A stretch of DNA of 64,000 nucleotides from Halomonas stenophila (GCF_014192275.1 NZ_JACHXR010000003.1:85647-149646); one strand, 5' to 3'. Counted from the stretch's first letter, positions 9,072 through 18,594 are shown. Program-made: numbers and translations. Notes: generated by a model not told the origin, from the letters alone.

Positions 9072-9113
9072 AAAAGCCGCGGCCGACGAGACGAAAGTCT
9101 CGCCGACCGCGGC
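9072..9113 (-). terminator. Rho-independent terminator of the xseB-ispA-dxs-djlA operon
   Basis: On the minus strand a 17-bp stem (9097-9113 with 9076-9092, loop TTTC), containing two G-U wobbles, is followed directly by TTTT. On the plus strand the same two positions are mismatches, which points to function in the minus direction. It lies about 65 bp after the djlA stop. Confidence 0.85.
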
Positions 9114-9178
9114 GGGAGGGAGGGCGACGCGCGGGGCGTCAGGGGCCGGGCAGGCCCAGGCCGGCGCTCGGCGCCGGC

Positions 9179-9940
9179 TCAGGCGGTGGTCCGGGCCTTG
9201 CGGATGCGCTCATAGGCACTGCCGATCTCGCTGGTGCGCTCCTTGGCCATCTCGCGCATGCTCTCGGGCAACCCCTTGGCGGCGAGCTTGTCGGGGTGGT
9301 TCTCGCTCATCAGGCGACGATAGGCCTTCTTGACCTCGGCATCGCTGGCCTCGGCCCCAACCCCCAGCACCCGGTAGGCATCCTCCAGGGAGAGGCCCTG
9401 CTCGCCCGCCGCCTCGGGGCCGCCGCGCAGCATGGCCTCGATCTGGGCGATCTCGGCCTCGGAGCAGCCCAGGCCCCGCGCCACGCGCAGCAGCATGTCA
9501 TGCTCGGCGGGATGCAGCCGGCCATCGGCGGCGATCGCCGCGAGCTGGACCTGCAGGAACACCTGCAACAGCGCGCGCTGGCGGCCCACCACCCGGCGGA
9601 CCTTGGCCAGCTCCGCCTCCAGGTCGAAGTCGGGGGCCTTGCCGCGGGTGAAGGCCGCCCGAGCCTGGGCCCGCTGCGCCTCGCTGAGCCGCAGGCGATC
9701 CCACAGCTGCCGGGAGGCCTCGAGCTCGGCCTCGGTGACCCGGCCATCGGCCTTGCACATGCAGCCCATGACCGCGAAGGTCGACTCGAGGAACTGCGCC
9801 TGGGCCCCGGCCAGCCGGCCCACCAGGCTCTTGCGCAGCCGCCTCACCAGCCAGTAGCCGAGGCCGCCACCGATCAGCAGCCCCAGGGGACCGCCGATCA
9901 GGAAGCCGAGTACCGCGCCGATCAGCATGGCCATCAACAT
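9179..9940 (-). CDS. djlA: DnaJ-like membrane co-chaperone DjlA (TerB domain plus J domain)
   Basis: A 253-residue protein with an N-terminal glycine-rich membrane anchor (about 1-31), a central TerB-like helical domain (about 50-172, ADGRVTEAE and ADGRLHPAE repeats) and a C-terminal J domain (about 186-250) with the HPD tripeptide at 215-217. DjlA stimulates DnaK from the cytoplasmic face of the inner membrane. The ATG at 9940 is chosen for GGAGAG seven bases upstream. It is the last gene of the run xseB-ispA-dxs-djlA, 25 bp after dxs; the functional link with isoprenoid genes is unclear. Confidence 0.9.
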   Translation of the reverse strand: MLMAMLIGAVLGFLIGGPLGLLIGGGLGYWLVRRLRKSLVGRLAGAQAQFLESTFAVMGCMCKADGRVTEAELEASRQLWDRLRLSEAQRAQARAAFTRGKAPDFDLEAELAKVRRVVGRQRALLQVFLQVQLAAIAADGRLHPAEHDMLLRVARGLGCSEAEIAQIEAMLRGGPEAAGEQGLSLEDAYRVLGVGAEASDAEVKKAYRRLMSENHPDKLAAKGLPESMREMAKERTSEIGSAYERIRKARTTA

Positions 9941-9965
9941 GGCGTCTCTCCGTATCGCGTGAATC

Positions 9966-11873
9966 TCAGGCGGCCGCCAGGCGCGCCCGGATGGCGGCCT
10001 CGATGCCGTCGGCGTCGAGGCCGCATTCGGCCAGCAGCTCCGCCGGCTTGCCGTGCTCGACGAAGGCATCGGGCAGGCCCAGGTTGAGCACGCTCACCCG
10101 CCGCCCCTCGGCCGCCAGCAGCTCGTTGACCCCGCTGCCGGCCCCACCGGCGACCACGTTCTCCTCCAGGGTCACCAGCAGGTCATGCTCATCGGCGGCC
10201 GCCAGGAGCGCCTCGCGATCCAGGGGCTTGATCGAGCGCATGTTGAGGTGCGTGGCATCCAGGGCCTCGGCCACCGCCGCCGCCGGGCCGTTGAGGCTGC
10301 CGAAGGCCAGCAGCGCCACCCGGGCGCCGTCGCCGCCGGCCCGCCGACGCGTCTCGGCCCGGCCGATCGCCAGGGGCTCGAGGTGGTCGGGGATCGCCAC
10401 CCCGGGACCGGTGCCGCGCGGATAGCGCACCGCCGCGGGGCCGGGATGGTGGTAGGCGGCACTGAGCATGGCCCGGCACTCGGCCTCGTCGGCCGGCGCC
10501 AGCACCACCAGGCCGGGCACGCAGCGCAGGAAGGACAGGTCGAGGGCGCCGTGGTGGGTGGGGCCGTCCTCGCCGACCAGGCCGGCGCGGTCGATGGCGA
10601 AGGTCACGTCGAGTTCCTGCACGGCCACGTCGTGGATCAGCTGGTCGTAGCCGCGCTGCAGGAAGGTCGAATAGATGGCCACCACCGGCTTCATGGCCTC
10701 GCAGGCCATGCCGGCGGCCAGCGTCACCGCGTGCTGCTCGGCGATGGCCACGTCGTAGTAGCGTCCAGGGTACTCCTGGGAGAAGCGGATCAGGTCCGAG
10801 CCCTCGCGCATCGCCGGGGTGATGCCGATCAACCGCTCGTCGGCCGCCGCCATGTCGCACAGCCAGTCGCCGAAGACGTTGCAGTACTTCTTTTTCTTCT
10901 TGGCGACAGGCGCCGGGGCCAGCGGCGGCTCGTCGTTCTTCTCCAGCTTGGTGATCGCATGGTAGCCGATCGGGTCGGCCTCGGCGGGCAGGAAGCCGCG
11001 CCCCTTGCGGGTCTTCACGTGGAGGAACTGCGGGCCTTCCATGTCGCACATGTTGCGCAGGGTGTGGACCAGGGCCGGCAGGTCATGGCCGTCGATGGGC
11101 CCGATGTAGTTGAAGCCCATCTCCTCGAACAGGGTGGCCGGGCTGACCATGCCCTTCATGTGCTCCTCGGTGCGCCGGGCCAGCTCCAGGGCGCCGGGCA
11201 GGTGCGAGAGCACCTTCTTGCCACCCTCGCGCATGCTGGTGTAGGGCTTGCTGGCGAGGATCCGCGCCAGGTAGCTGGCGATGCCGCCGACGTTCTCGGA
11301 GATCGACATCTCGTTGTCGTTGAGCACCACCAGCAGGTTGGCATCGACATGGCCGGCATGGGCCAGGGCCTCGAAGGCCATGCCGGCGGTCAGGGCACCG
11401 TCGCCGATCACCGCACAGACCCGCCGCGGCTCGCCCTGGGTGCGGGCGGCCAGGGCCATGCCCAGGGCCGCCGAGATGGAGGTACTGGAGTGGCCGACGC
11501 CGAAGGTGTCGTACGGCGACTCGGCGCGCCGCGGGAAGGCCGCCAGGCCGCCGTACTGGCGGATCCGCGTCATCCCCTCGCGACGCCCGGTGAGGATCTT
11601 GTGGGGATAGGCCTGGTGGCCGACGTCCCACACCAGGCGGTCGCGGGGGGTCTCCATGGCATGGTGCAAGGCCACCGTGAGCTCCACGACGCCGAGGCCG
11701 GCACCGAAGTGCCCGCCCGAGACGCCCACGCTGTAGAGCAGGTAGGCGCGCAGTTCATCGGCCACCTGGGCGAGCTGGGCATCGTCCATGGCGCGCAGGG
11801 CGGCCGGCGTCTCCAGGGTGTCGAGCAGCGGCGTCGCCGGACGCTCGACCGGAATGTCATCGAACAGCTTCAT
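9966..11873 (-). CDS. dxs: 1-deoxy-D-xylulose-5-phosphate synthase
   Basis: A 635-residue thiamine diphosphate enzyme condensing pyruvate with glyceraldehyde 3-phosphate, the entry step of the MEP isoprenoid pathway and a source of precursors for thiamine and pyridoxal. Visible motifs are GGHFGAGLG (active-site His), the thiamine-binding [15 protein letters not shown] region, [11 protein letters not shown] and, in the second half, [15 protein letters not shown]. The family alignment favours the ATG at 11873 ([18 protein letters not shown]); the frame is open to a GTG at 11927 that overlaps the ispA stop. A lysine-rich linker (VAKKKKKY) sits between the halves. It is co-transcribed downstream of ispA. 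Confidence 0.95.
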   Translation of the reverse strand: MKLFDDIPVERPATPLLDTLETPAALRAMDDAQLAQVADELRAYLLYSVGVSGGHFGAGLGVVELTVALHHAMETPRDRLVWDVGHQAYPHKILTGRREGMTRIRQYGGLAAFPRRAESPYDTFGVGHSSTSISAALGMALAARTQGEPRRVCAVIGDGALTAGMAFEALAHAGHVDANLLVVLNDNEMSISENVGGIASYLARILASKPYTSMREGGKKVLSHLPGALELARRTEEHMKGMVSPATLFEEMGFNYIGPIDGHDLPALVHTLRNMCDMEGPQFLHVKTRKGRGFLPAEADPIGYHAITKLEKNDEPPLAPAPVAKKKKKYCNVFGDWLCDMAAADERLIGITPAMREGSDLIRFSQEYPGRYYDVAIAEQHAVTLAAGMACEAMKPVVAIYSTFLQRGYDQLIHDVAVQELDVTFAIDRAGLVGEDGPTHHGALDLSFLRCVPGLVVLAPADEAECRAMLSAAYHHPGPAAVRYPRGTGPGVAIPDHLEPLAIGRAETRRRAGGDGARVALLAFGSLNGPAAAVAEALDATHLNMRSIKPLDREALLAAADEHDLLVTLEENVVAGGAGSGVNELLAAEGRRVSVLNLGLPDAFVEHGKPAELLAECGLDADGIEAAIRARLAAA

Positions 11874-11916
11874 GTGGGCTCTGTCTGTCAGGGAAGCCGC
11901 GGCGATGCGGGCTTCC

Positions 11917-12801
11917 TCAGTGGTCACGCTCGATCATGTATCGGGCCAGTTCGGCCAGGGGCGCGGCGGACGCGCCCAGCGGCGCGAGCGCCGCCACGCC
12001 CTCCTCGACCAGCTCGCGGGCCTTGGCCCGGGCGCCCTCGAGCCCCAGCAGGGTGGGGTAGGTCGGCTTGTCACGGGCGGCATCGGCCCCGGAGGCCTTG
12101 CCCAGCGTCGCGGTGTCGCCGGTCACGTCGAGCACGTCGTCATGCACCTGGAAGGCCAGGCCGATGGCGGCGGCATAGCCTTCCAGGGCCGCCAGGCGCG
12201 GGTCGTCCTCGGCCACCGCGACCAGCCCCCCCAGGCGCACCGCGGCGCGGATCAAGGCACCGGTCTTGTGGCCATGCATGGTGGCCAGCGCCGCCACGTC
12301 GGGGTGGCCGCCCACCGCGGCCAGGTCCAGCACCTGGCCGGCGACCATGCCATCGCGGCCGGCCGCCCGGGCCAGGGCAGCGACCATCGCCGGCAGCCGG
12401 GGGTGGGCGGTGCCCGCCAGGACCTCGAAGGCCAGGGCCTGGAGGGCGTCGCCGGCCAGGATGGCGGTGGCCTCGTCATAGGCGCGGTGCACCGTGGGCT
12501 GACCGCGACGCAGGTCATCATCGTCCATGGCCGGCAGGTCGTCGTGGACCAGCGAGTAGGCATGGATCAGCTCGAGGGCCGCCGCCGGGGCATCCAGGGC
12601 CTCGTCGGCGGCCCCCAGGGCGCGCCCGGCGGCATACACCAGGACCGGGCGCAGGCGCTTGCCACCGACCAGCACGCCGTGGCGCATCGCCGCCTCGAGG
12701 CGTGGCGCCGGGGCCTGCCGGGTCTCGAAGAGGGCCTCCAGGCAGGCATCCACCCGGGCCCGGTCCGCGGCCAGTCGGGCCGCCAGCATATCAGCGTTCA
12801 C
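11917..12801 (-). CDS. ispA: Farnesyl diphosphate synthase (geranyltranstransferase)
   Basis: A 294-residue short-chain trans-prenyltransferase joining DMAPP/GPP with IPP to give farnesyl diphosphate. The first aspartate-rich motif DDLPAMD is at residues 87-93 and the second, DDVLD, at 221-225; GGKRLRP at 46-52 binds IPP. The start is a GTG at 12801, overlapping the 3' end of xseB by 11 bp; an alternative in-frame ATG lies four codons in. Overlap on one side and dxs on the other make translational coupling and one operon very likely. Confidence 0.94.
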   Translation of the reverse strand: MNADMLAARLAADRARVDACLEALFETRQAPAPRLEAAMRHGVLVGGKRLRPVLVYAAGRALGAADEALDAPAAALELIHAYSLVHDDLPAMDDDDLRRGQPTVHRAYDEATAILAGDALQALAFEVLAGTAHPRLPAMVAALARAAGRDGMVAGQVLDLAAVGGHPDVAALATMHGHKTGALIRAAVRLGGLVAVAEDDPRLAALEGYAAAIGLAFQVHDDVLDVTGDTATLGKASGADAARDKPTYPTLLGLEGARAKARELVEEGVAALAPLGASAAPLAELARYMIERDH

Positions 12802-13075
12802 CGTCGTCCTCCGCCGGCGGCGCGAAGGGCTCGAGGTCGACGCCGCCGCCCTCGCCCTCGGTCAGGGTCCGCACCTTGAGCTCGGCCTCGTCGAGACGCC
12901 GCTGGGCATCGCGGGTCAGGCGCACGCCCTGCTCGAAGGCCTCGAGGGAGCCCTCCAGCGACAACTCGCCGGATTCCAGCCGCTCGACCAGCGTCTCGAG
13001 TCGCTCGACGGTCGCGGCGAAGTCCGCCGGCGCCTCGCCGGCGTCGCCCTGGTGCTGCCTGTCCTGTCCCGCCAT
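12791..13075 (-). CDS. xseB: Exodeoxyribonuclease VII small subunit
   Basis: A 94-residue, mainly helical and acidic protein that binds XseA in exonuclease VII, which degrades single-stranded DNA. The core FAATVERLETLVERLESGELSLEGSLEAFEQG is the family hallmark: two amphipathic helices joined by a GELSLE turn. The ATG at 13075 follows AGGGGAG at short spacing; a longer open frame to 13186 has no family resemblance. The large subunit xseA is not nearby, but xseB-ispA-dxs is a well-known gammaproteobacterial order. Confidence 0.93.
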   Translation of the reverse strand: MAGQDRQHQGDAGEAPADFAATVERLETLVERLESGELSLEGSLEAFEQGVRLTRDAQRRLDEAELKVRTLTEGEGGGVDLEPFAPPAEDDGER

Positions 13076-13112
13076 GGCTCCCCTCGTCGCTCGCTCCCAC
13101 CATGAGGGCGAC

Positions 13113-13136
13113 AGTATACACGCTCCCCGGGGGGGG
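13113..13136 (-). promoter_or_regulatory. Candidate promoter of the xseB operon with a poly-C spacer tract
   Basis: On the minus strand TATACT (13113-13118) stands about 38 bp before the xseB ATG. The region that would form the -35/-10 spacer contains a run of eight C (13129-13136) and there is no good -35 hexamer. The -10 is credible; the rest of the promoter is uncertain. Confidence 0.35.
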
Positions 13137-13363
13137 TCGTCTGCCCCATCGCCACGGCCGGGGCGGCATCCGCCGGGCCCTGCCATGCAGAGGGCTCATG
13201 CCCGCAGCGCAGCATTTTCATCTTGGCCACCCCGGGCTGTGGTAACATACCGGCCCTTGTTTCGAGCCTGACACCTTGCCGGAGAACCCTGACGTTCCCG
13301 GGCTTGCGGGCTCACCTTCCTGAACCGATAGCGGCGCGCACCGAAGAAGGGGTTGATTCGACC

Positions 13364-14614
13364 ATGGCCAAAACGTCCCTGGACAAGAGCAAGATCAAGA
13401 TCCTGCTGCTCGAGGGCGTCCACCAGAGCGCGGTGGACAATTTCCTCAACGCCGGGTACACCAACATCGAGCACCTGCCGACCTCGCTGGACGAGGCCAC
13501 GCTGATCGACAAGATCCGCGACGTCCACTTCATCGGCATCCGCTCGCGCACCCAGCTCAACGAGCGTGTCTTCGCGGCCGCCGAGAAGCTCGTGGCCGTG
13601 GGCTGCTTCTGCATCGGGACCAACCAGGTCGACCTCGACGCCGCGCTGGCCCGCGGCATCCCGGTCTTCAACGCCCCCTACTCCAACACCCGCTCGGTGG
13701 CCGAGCTGGTGCTGGCCGAGTCCATCATGCTGCTGCGCGGCATCCCCGAGAAGAGCGCCAGCGCCCACCAGGGCGGCTGGCTGAAATCGGCGAAGAACGC
13801 CCACGAGGCGCGCGGCAAGTCCCTGGGCATCATCGGCTACGGCAACATCGGCGCCCAGCTCTCGGTGCTGGCCGAATCCCTCGGCTTCGACGTCATCTTC
13901 TACGACGTGGTCGCCAAGCTGGGCATGGGCAACGCCCGCCAGGTGGCCAGCCTCGAGGAGCTGCTGGCCCGCGCCGACGTGGTCAGCCTGCACGTGCCGG
14001 ACCTGCCCTCCACCCGCTGGATGATCGGCGAGGAGCAGATCGCCCTGATGAAGCCGGGCGCCATCCTGATCAACGCCTCCCGGGGCAGCGTGGTGGTCAT
14101 CGAGGCCCTGGCCGAGGCCCTCGAGGCCGGCCGCCTCAACGGCGCCGCGGTCGACGTCTTCCCGGTGGAGCCCAAGGGCAACAACGAGGAGTTCGTCAGC
14201 CCCCTGCGCGGTCAGGCCAACGTCATCCTCACGCCGCACATCGGCGGCTCCACCCTCGAGGCCCAGGAGAACATCGGCATCGAGGTCTCCGAGAAGCTGG
14301 TGACCTACTCCGACAACGGCACCACCGTCACCTCGGTGAACTTCCCCGAGGTGGCCCTGCCGGCCCACCCCGGCAAGCACCGCCTGCTGCACATCCACGA
14401 CAACGTCCCGGGCGTGCTGTCCGAGATCAACCGGGTGCTCTCCGAGAACGACATCAACATCCTCGGCCAGTACCTGCAGACCAACGAGCGCATCGGCTAC
14501 GTGGTCATCGACGTCGACAAGGACTACGGCCCCAAGGCCCTGGAGGCGCTGAGCCGGGTCGCCCATACCAAGCGGGTGCGGGTGCTCTACTCCGAGACCA
14601 GCTTCGAGGGCTGA
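13364..14614 (+). CDS. serA: D-3-phosphoglycerate dehydrogenase
   Basis: A 416-residue NAD-dependent enzyme oxidising 3-phosphoglycerate to 3-phosphohydroxypyruvate, the first step of serine synthesis. The Rossmann loop GYGNIG is at residues 158-163, and the catalytic trio fits Arg240, Glu269 and His292 (PHIGGST). The C-terminal ACT domain (about 345-416, LLHIHDNVPGVLSEIN) is the allosteric serine-binding module. The length equals the E. coli type with one ACT domain. The start ATG at 13364 is preceded by AAGGGG at rather long spacing; the frame is open upstream but unlike the family. A clean terminator follows. Confidence 0.96.
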   Translation: MAKTSLDKSKIKILLLEGVHQSAVDNFLNAGYTNIEHLPTSLDEATLIDKIRDVHFIGIRSRTQLNERVFAAAEKLVAVGCFCIGTNQVDLDAALARGIPVFNAPYSNTRSVAELVLAESIMLLRGIPEKSASAHQGGWLKSAKNAHEARGKSLGIIGYGNIGAQLSVLAESLGFDVIFYDVVAKLGMGNARQVASLEELLARADVVSLHVPDLPSTRWMIGEEQIALMKPGAILINASRGSVVVIEALAEALEAGRLNGAAVDVFPVEPKGNNEEFVSPLRGQANVILTPHIGGSTLEAQENIGIEVSEKLVTYSDNGTTVTSVNFPEVALPAHPGKHRLLHIHDNVPGVLSEINRVLSENDINILGQYLQTNERIGYVVIDVDKDYGPKALEALSRVAHTKRVRVLYSETSFEG

Positions 14615-14642
14615 ACCACGCCCTCGACCGTGGGACCCGCTG

Positions 14643-14672
14643 CCGCCGCGTCATCGACGCGGCGGTTTTTTT
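14643..14672 (+). terminator. Rho-independent terminator of serA
   Basis: Ten-bp perfect stem CCGCCGCGTC / GACGCGGCGG with loop ATC, followed by seven T. It is among the most canonical terminators in the window. Confidence 0.93.
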
Positions 14673-14735
14673 GGTGATAATGATTCGTCGGCGACGTTTT
14701 TCCCGCCTTCGATTCATTTGCTCAAGGATCCTGCC

Positions 14736-15626
14736 ATGCCGACCGGACCGGCGTATCTCATCGTGGTGCTGGTGTGGGCCACCACGCCGCTGGGCATCAA
14801 GTGGAGCGCCGAGGCCGGAGCGCCCATCGGCAGCGTGATGCTGCGCATGCTGATCGCCCTGATCGTCGGGACGCTGATCCTGGCCGTGCTCAGGCGCGGC
14901 CTGCGCCGCGACCGCCGGGCGCTGGCGAGCTACGCCGCCGCGGTGCCCGGGGTGTTCGGGGCCATGGCGCTGAGCTACCACGCTTCCCAGCAGCTGCCCT
15001 CGGGGCTGCTCTCGGTGATGTTCGGCATGGCGCCCTTGATCTCGGGGCTGATCCTCCAGACGCTGCCCGGCGCCCGGCAGCTGCGCCGCTGGCACTGGTT
15101 CGGCTGCGTCCTGGGCGTGGTGGGGCTGGGCGTGGTGTTCCTCGACGGCCTCGAGGTGGGGGGTGGCCAGCTCGGCGCCCTGGCCATGATGCTCGCCGCG
15201 GTGACCCTGTTCAGCGGCAGTGGCATCGCCGTGCAGCGCGTGGCGGCCGGCCTCGGCCCGCTGGAGCAGACCGTCGGTGCCCTGGCGCTGAGCCTGCCCT
15301 GCTTCCTCGCCCTGTGGCTGACCAGCGGCGAGCCGCTGCATATCCCGCTCAGCGAGCGGGGCCGCGGGGCGGTGCTCTACCTGGCGGTGTTCGGCTCGCT
15401 GCTCGGCTTCCTCTGCTACTACCTGATCCTCTCGCGACTGCACGCCGCCACCGTGGCCCTGGTGACCCTGATCACCCCGATCCTGGCGCTGGGGCTGGGC
15501 ATGGCGCTGAACCAGGAACGGCCCTCGGCCTCGATGCTGCTCGGTGCCGCCCTGATCCTGGTGGCCCTCGGCGCCTACCTGTTCGGCGATCGGCTGACTC
15601 GCCTCAAGGCCGCCTCGGCGGGCTGA
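14736..15626 (+). CDS. DMT-superfamily (EamA domain) transporter
   Basis: A 296-residue inner-membrane protein with ten predicted helices arranged as two EamA repeats (about 5-137 and 147-283). It contains the early VVLVWATTPLGIKWSAE motif and the second-repeat LYLAVFGSLLGFLCYY and TLITPILALGLGMAL segments typical of drug/metabolite exporters. The substrate cannot be told from sequence; amino acid or metabolite efflux is usual for the family. ATG at 14736 is chosen because AAGGA lies seven bases upstream. No obvious partner gene. Confidence 0.85.
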   Translation: MPTGPAYLIVVLVWATTPLGIKWSAEAGAPIGSVMLRMLIALIVGTLILAVLRRGLRRDRRALASYAAAVPGVFGAMALSYHASQQLPSGLLSVMFGMAPLISGLILQTLPGARQLRRWHWFGCVLGVVGLGVVFLDGLEVGGGQLGALAMMLAAVTLFSGSGIAVQRVAAGLGPLEQTVGALALSLPCFLALWLTSGEPLHIPLSERGRGAVLYLAVFGSLLGFLCYYLILSRLHAATVALVTLITPILALGLGMALNQERPSASMLLGAALILVALGAYLFGDRLTRLKAASAG

Positions 15627-15838
15627 GCGGCAGGCCGACGAGGCGGCTCGACACGGCCGCGCTTGACAGGGGCGCAAAACCCTCTCACTTTGTACACAAT
15701 CCATATTGATTATTGGATGACACGGCACGTACACACAACGTCGAAGGCACCTGAACCAAGGCTCTGGTCCGACGCGAGACTTGGGTAACCCTTTGCCCAT
15801 GGCAGGGGCCGCCACGCGCGGACACCCGGGAGGACGGC
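15627..15838 (+). promoter_or_regulatory. Leader region of the purine-salvage unit
   Basis: This 212-bp region is AT-richer than its surroundings at 15685-15720. It contains TTGTACACAA (15690-15699), the interrupted repeat ATCCA-N10-TGGAT (15699-15718) and TTGACA at 15663-15668 as a possible -35. Downstream, CGTCG/CGACG (15739-15743 with 15770-15774) encloses ACCA/TGGT (15755-15758 with 15765-15768), followed by GGGTAACCC and TGGG/CCCA pairings up to about 15800. The layout suggests an operator followed by a structured 5' leader; whether it is a riboswitch is unproven. Confidence 0.4.
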
Positions 15839-17194
15839 ATGACCCCGCAGCAACAGACCCTATGGATCCGACACCCCTGCGCCTGCAGCGATGCCCGCGC
15901 CGCCGGCGGCGTGGTGGTCCGGGACGACCGCATCGTCGAGGCGGTCCCCGCGGGCGCCACGCCCGCCACCCCGGTCGACGCCACCTTCGACGCCTCCCGG
16001 CACGTGCTGCTGCCGGGCCTGGTGAACACTCACCACCATTTCTACCAGACGCTGACTCGAGCCTATTCACCGGCGCTGAACAAGGCACTCTTCCCCTGGC
16101 TGACGACGCTCTACGAGGTCTGGGCGAACCTCGACGAGGAACAGCTGGCGGTGGCCAGCGAGCTGGCCATGGTCGAACTGCTGATGTCGGGCTGCACCAC
16201 CGTGGCCGACCACCACTACGTGTTCTCCGGGGCGCTCGCGCACGCCATCGACGTCCAGGTGGAGACCGCCCGGCGACTCGGCGTGCGCGCCGCCCTGACC
16301 CGCGGCTCGATGAGCGTGGGCCGCGACGACGGCGGCCTGCCGCCGCAGTCGGTGGTCCAGGACGAGGCCACCATCCTCGACGAGAGCGCGCGGCTGATCG
16401 ACGCCTATCACCAGCGCGGCGACGGCGCCATGACCACCATCGCCCTGGCGCCTTGCTCGCCGTTCTCGGTGAGCCGCGAGCTGATGCAGGACAGCGCCCG
16501 CCTGGCCGAAGAGAAGGATGTGCGCCTGCACACCCACCTCGCCGAGACCGAGGACGAGACGGCCTACTGCCAGCGACTGTTCGGCATGCGCCCGCTGGAC
16601 TACCTGGAGGCCGTGGGCTGGCTCTCGGCGCGGACCTGGCTGGCCCACGGCATCCACTTCGACGACGCGGAAGTGGCCCGGCTCGGCGCCGCCGGCACCG
16701 GCATCGCCCACTGCCCGTCGTCGAACATGGTGCTGGGCTCGGGGCTGTGCCGCACCCTGGAGCTGGAGGCCGCTGGCTGCCCGGTGGGCCTGGCCGTGGA
16801 CGGCTCCGCCTCCAATGATCACTCCAACCTCGCCGAGGAGATGCGCCAGGCGCTGCTGCTCGGCCGACTGCGCTACGCGCCGAGCCGGGTGACCCATGAC
16901 GACGTGATCCGCTGGGCGACCCGGGGTTCCGCGGCGTGCCTCGGCCGCGACGACATCGGCGGCCTGGCGGCCGGCCAGCAGGCCGACCTGGCGCTGTTCC
17001 GCCTCGACGAGCCGCGCTTTTCCGGCGCCGAGAACCCCATCGCCGCCCTGCTGCTGTGTGGCGCCCACCGGGCCGACCGGGTCATGGTCGCCGGACAGTG
17101 GCGGGTGACCGAGGGCCAGCCGGAGGGCGTCGACCTCGACGCCCTGCTGGCCCGCCATGACCAGGCCGCCCGGGCGCTGAGGCGCACCCGCTAG
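15839..17194 (+). CDS. 8-oxoguanine deaminase (amidohydrolase family)
   Basis: A 451-residue metal-dependent hydrolase. Metal ligands are the NTHHHFYQTL motif (His65-67 region), HTHLAET (231-237, with Glu236 as likely proton shuttle), His270/His273 (LAHGIHFDD) and Asp321 (LAVDGSASND). The pattern NTHHHFYQTLTRA and CPSSNMVLGSG matches the 8-oxoguanine deaminase group of the cytosine/guanine deaminase superfamily, which converts 8-oxoguanine to urate; guanine or isocytosine deamination is the alternative. GGGAGG stands before the ATG. The NCS2 permease gene follows 53 bp downstream and supports a role in purine salvage or catabolism. Confidence 0.82.
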   Translation: MTPQQQTLWIRHPCACSDARAAGGVVVRDDRIVEAVPAGATPATPVDATFDASRHVLLPGLVNTHHHFYQTLTRAYSPALNKALFPWLTTLYEVWANLDEEQLAVASELAMVELLMSGCTTVADHHYVFSGALAHAIDVQVETARRLGVRAALTRGSMSVGRDDGGLPPQSVVQDEATILDESARLIDAYHQRGDGAMTTIALAPCSPFSVSRELMQDSARLAEEKDVRLHTHLAETEDETAYCQRLFGMRPLDYLEAVGWLSARTWLAHGIHFDDAEVARLGAAGTGIAHCPSSNMVLGSGLCRTLELEAAGCPVGLAVDGSASNDHSNLAEEMRQALLLGRLRYAPSRVTHDDVIRWATRGSAACLGRDDIGGLAAGQQADLALFRLDEPRFSGAENPIAALLLCGAHRADRVMVAGQWRVTEGQPEGVDLDALLARHDQAARALRRTR

Positions 17195-17247
17195 GGCGGC
17201 AGGACCATCCCCCAGGTTTCCAACAACGACAACAGGAGAAACCACCC

Positions 17248-18594
17248 ATGTCGACGACCGACACCACCACCGAGGCCGCCTCGCCGAAGGTGCGCTCCAC
17301 CCACGACGTCAATGCCATGCCGCCGCTCGGCCGGGCCATCCCGCTGGGACTGCAGCACGTGCTGGCGATGTTCGTGGGCAACGTCACCGTGCCCATCATC
17401 ATCGCCGGGGCCGCCGACCTGCCGGCGGACCAGACGGCCTTCATGATCCAGGCCGCGATGTTCGTGGCCGGGGTCGCCACCCTGGTGCAGTCCCTCGGCC
17501 TGGGGCCGATCGGGGCGCGCCTGCCCATCGTCATGGGCACCAGCTTCGGCTTCGTGCCGGTGCTGATTCCCATCGCCGTGGGCATGGGCCTGCCGGCGGC
17601 GCTGGGCGCGGCGCTGTGCGGCGGGATCGCCATGGCCCTGGTGGGGCTCTTCCTGCCCTGGGTGCGCTTCCTCTTCCCGCCGGTGGTCACCGGCACCTTC
17701 GTGATCATGCTCGGCACCCTGCTGATGCCGGTGGGCTTCGCCTATGCCGGCGGCGGCTTCGGCGCCGAGGACTTCGGCGCCACCCACAATCTGGTGCTGG
17801 CCGCGCTGGTGCTGATCGTCACCCTGGGTCTGCACCAGTTCGGCCGCGGCATCTGGTCGGAGACCGCCCCGCTGGTCGGCCTGGTGGTGGGCTACGGCTC
17901 GGCGGTGGCCTTCGGGCTGGTGAGCTTCGGCGAGATCGCCGCCGCCGACTGGGTCTCGCTGCCCATGCCGCTGACCATCGGCCTGGAGTTCCACCTGGCC
18001 GCCATCCTGCCGGTGGTGCTGCTGGCGGTGGTGACCTGCGCCGAGTCGATCGGCGACATCGTCGGTACCACGGCCGGCGGCCTGGACCGTGAGCCCACCG
18101 AGAAGGAACTCTCCGGCGGGGTGATGGCCGACGGCCTGGCCAGCGTCTTCGCCGCCATCTTCAACGCCTTCCCGCAGATCAGCTTCAGCCAGAACGTCGG
18201 CATGGTGGCCCTGACCGGCGTGGTCAGCCGCTTCGTGGTGGCCATCGGCGGCGTCTTCCTGCTGCTGGCCGGCCTGCTGCCCAAGCTCGGCGCGCTGGTC
18301 TCGAGCATCCCCAACGCGGTGCTGGGCGGGGCGGTGCTGATCATGTTCGGCATGATCGCCAGCGCCGGCATCAAGATGCTCTCCCACATCGACTTCAACA
18401 AGCGCAACATGGTGATCATCGGCGTCTCGCTGTCGGCGGCGGTGGGCCTGCCGGCCCAGGAAGGCCTCTATGCCGGGCTCGCCGAGAACGTCCAGGCGAT
18501 CATCGAGTCCGGCCTGATCCCCGGAGCGCTGTGCGCCATCCTCCTCAACCTGGTGCTGCCCAAGCACGACCGGGCCTTCCGCGACGACGTCTGA
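17248..18594 (+). CDS. NCS2-family purine (xanthine/uric acid-type) permease
   Basis: A 448-residue polytopic inner-membrane protein of the nucleobase-cation symporter-2 family with about 14 membrane segments. The family signature QNVGMVALTG is at residues 315-324, and the preceding AESIGDIVG (265-273) carries the substrate-contacting glutamate. Association with an 8-oxoguanine deaminase and lack of a uracil-type context point to oxidised purines such as xanthine or urate, but exact specificity cannot be read from sequence. AACAGGAG precedes the ATG. A 10-bp inverted repeat lies 20 bp after the stop. Confidence 0.88.
   Translation: MSTTDTTTEAASPKVRSTHDVNAMPPLGRAIPLGLQHVLAMFVGNVTVPIIIAGAADLPADQTAFMIQAAMFVAGVATLVQSLGLGPIGARLPIVMGTSFGFVPVLIPIAVGMGLPAALGAALCGGIAMALVGLFLPWVRFLFPPVVTGTFVIMLGTLLMPVGFAYAGGGFGAEDFGATHNLVLAALVLIVTLGLHQFGRGIWSETAPLVGLVVGYGSAVAFGLVSFGEIAAADWVSLPMPLTIGLEFHLAAILPVVLLAVVTCAESIGDIVGTTAGGLDREPTEKELSGGVMADGLASVFAAIFNAFPQISFSQNVGMVALTGVVSRFVVAIGGVFLLLAGLLPKLGALVSSIPNAVLGGAVLIMFGMIASAGIKMLSHIDFNKRNMVIIGVSLSAAVGLPAQEGLYAGLAENVQAIIESGLIPGALCAILLNLVLPKHDRAFRDDV

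Noticed and set aside
12659-13105. 148-codon plus-strand ORF over xseB/ispA
   Set aside because: Opposite-strand shadow of the overlapping ispA and xseB genes, both of which have clear family motifs.
10053-13271. 1072-codon plus-strand frame across dxs, ispA and xseB
   Set aside because: Antisense shadow of three recognisable genes; composition is low-complexity and resembles no family.
14674-14690. Partial Fur-box-like GATAATGATTCG upstream of the DMT transporter gene
   Set aside because: Only the first half-site matches well; the second hexamer of the Fur consensus is absent and the gene has no iron link.
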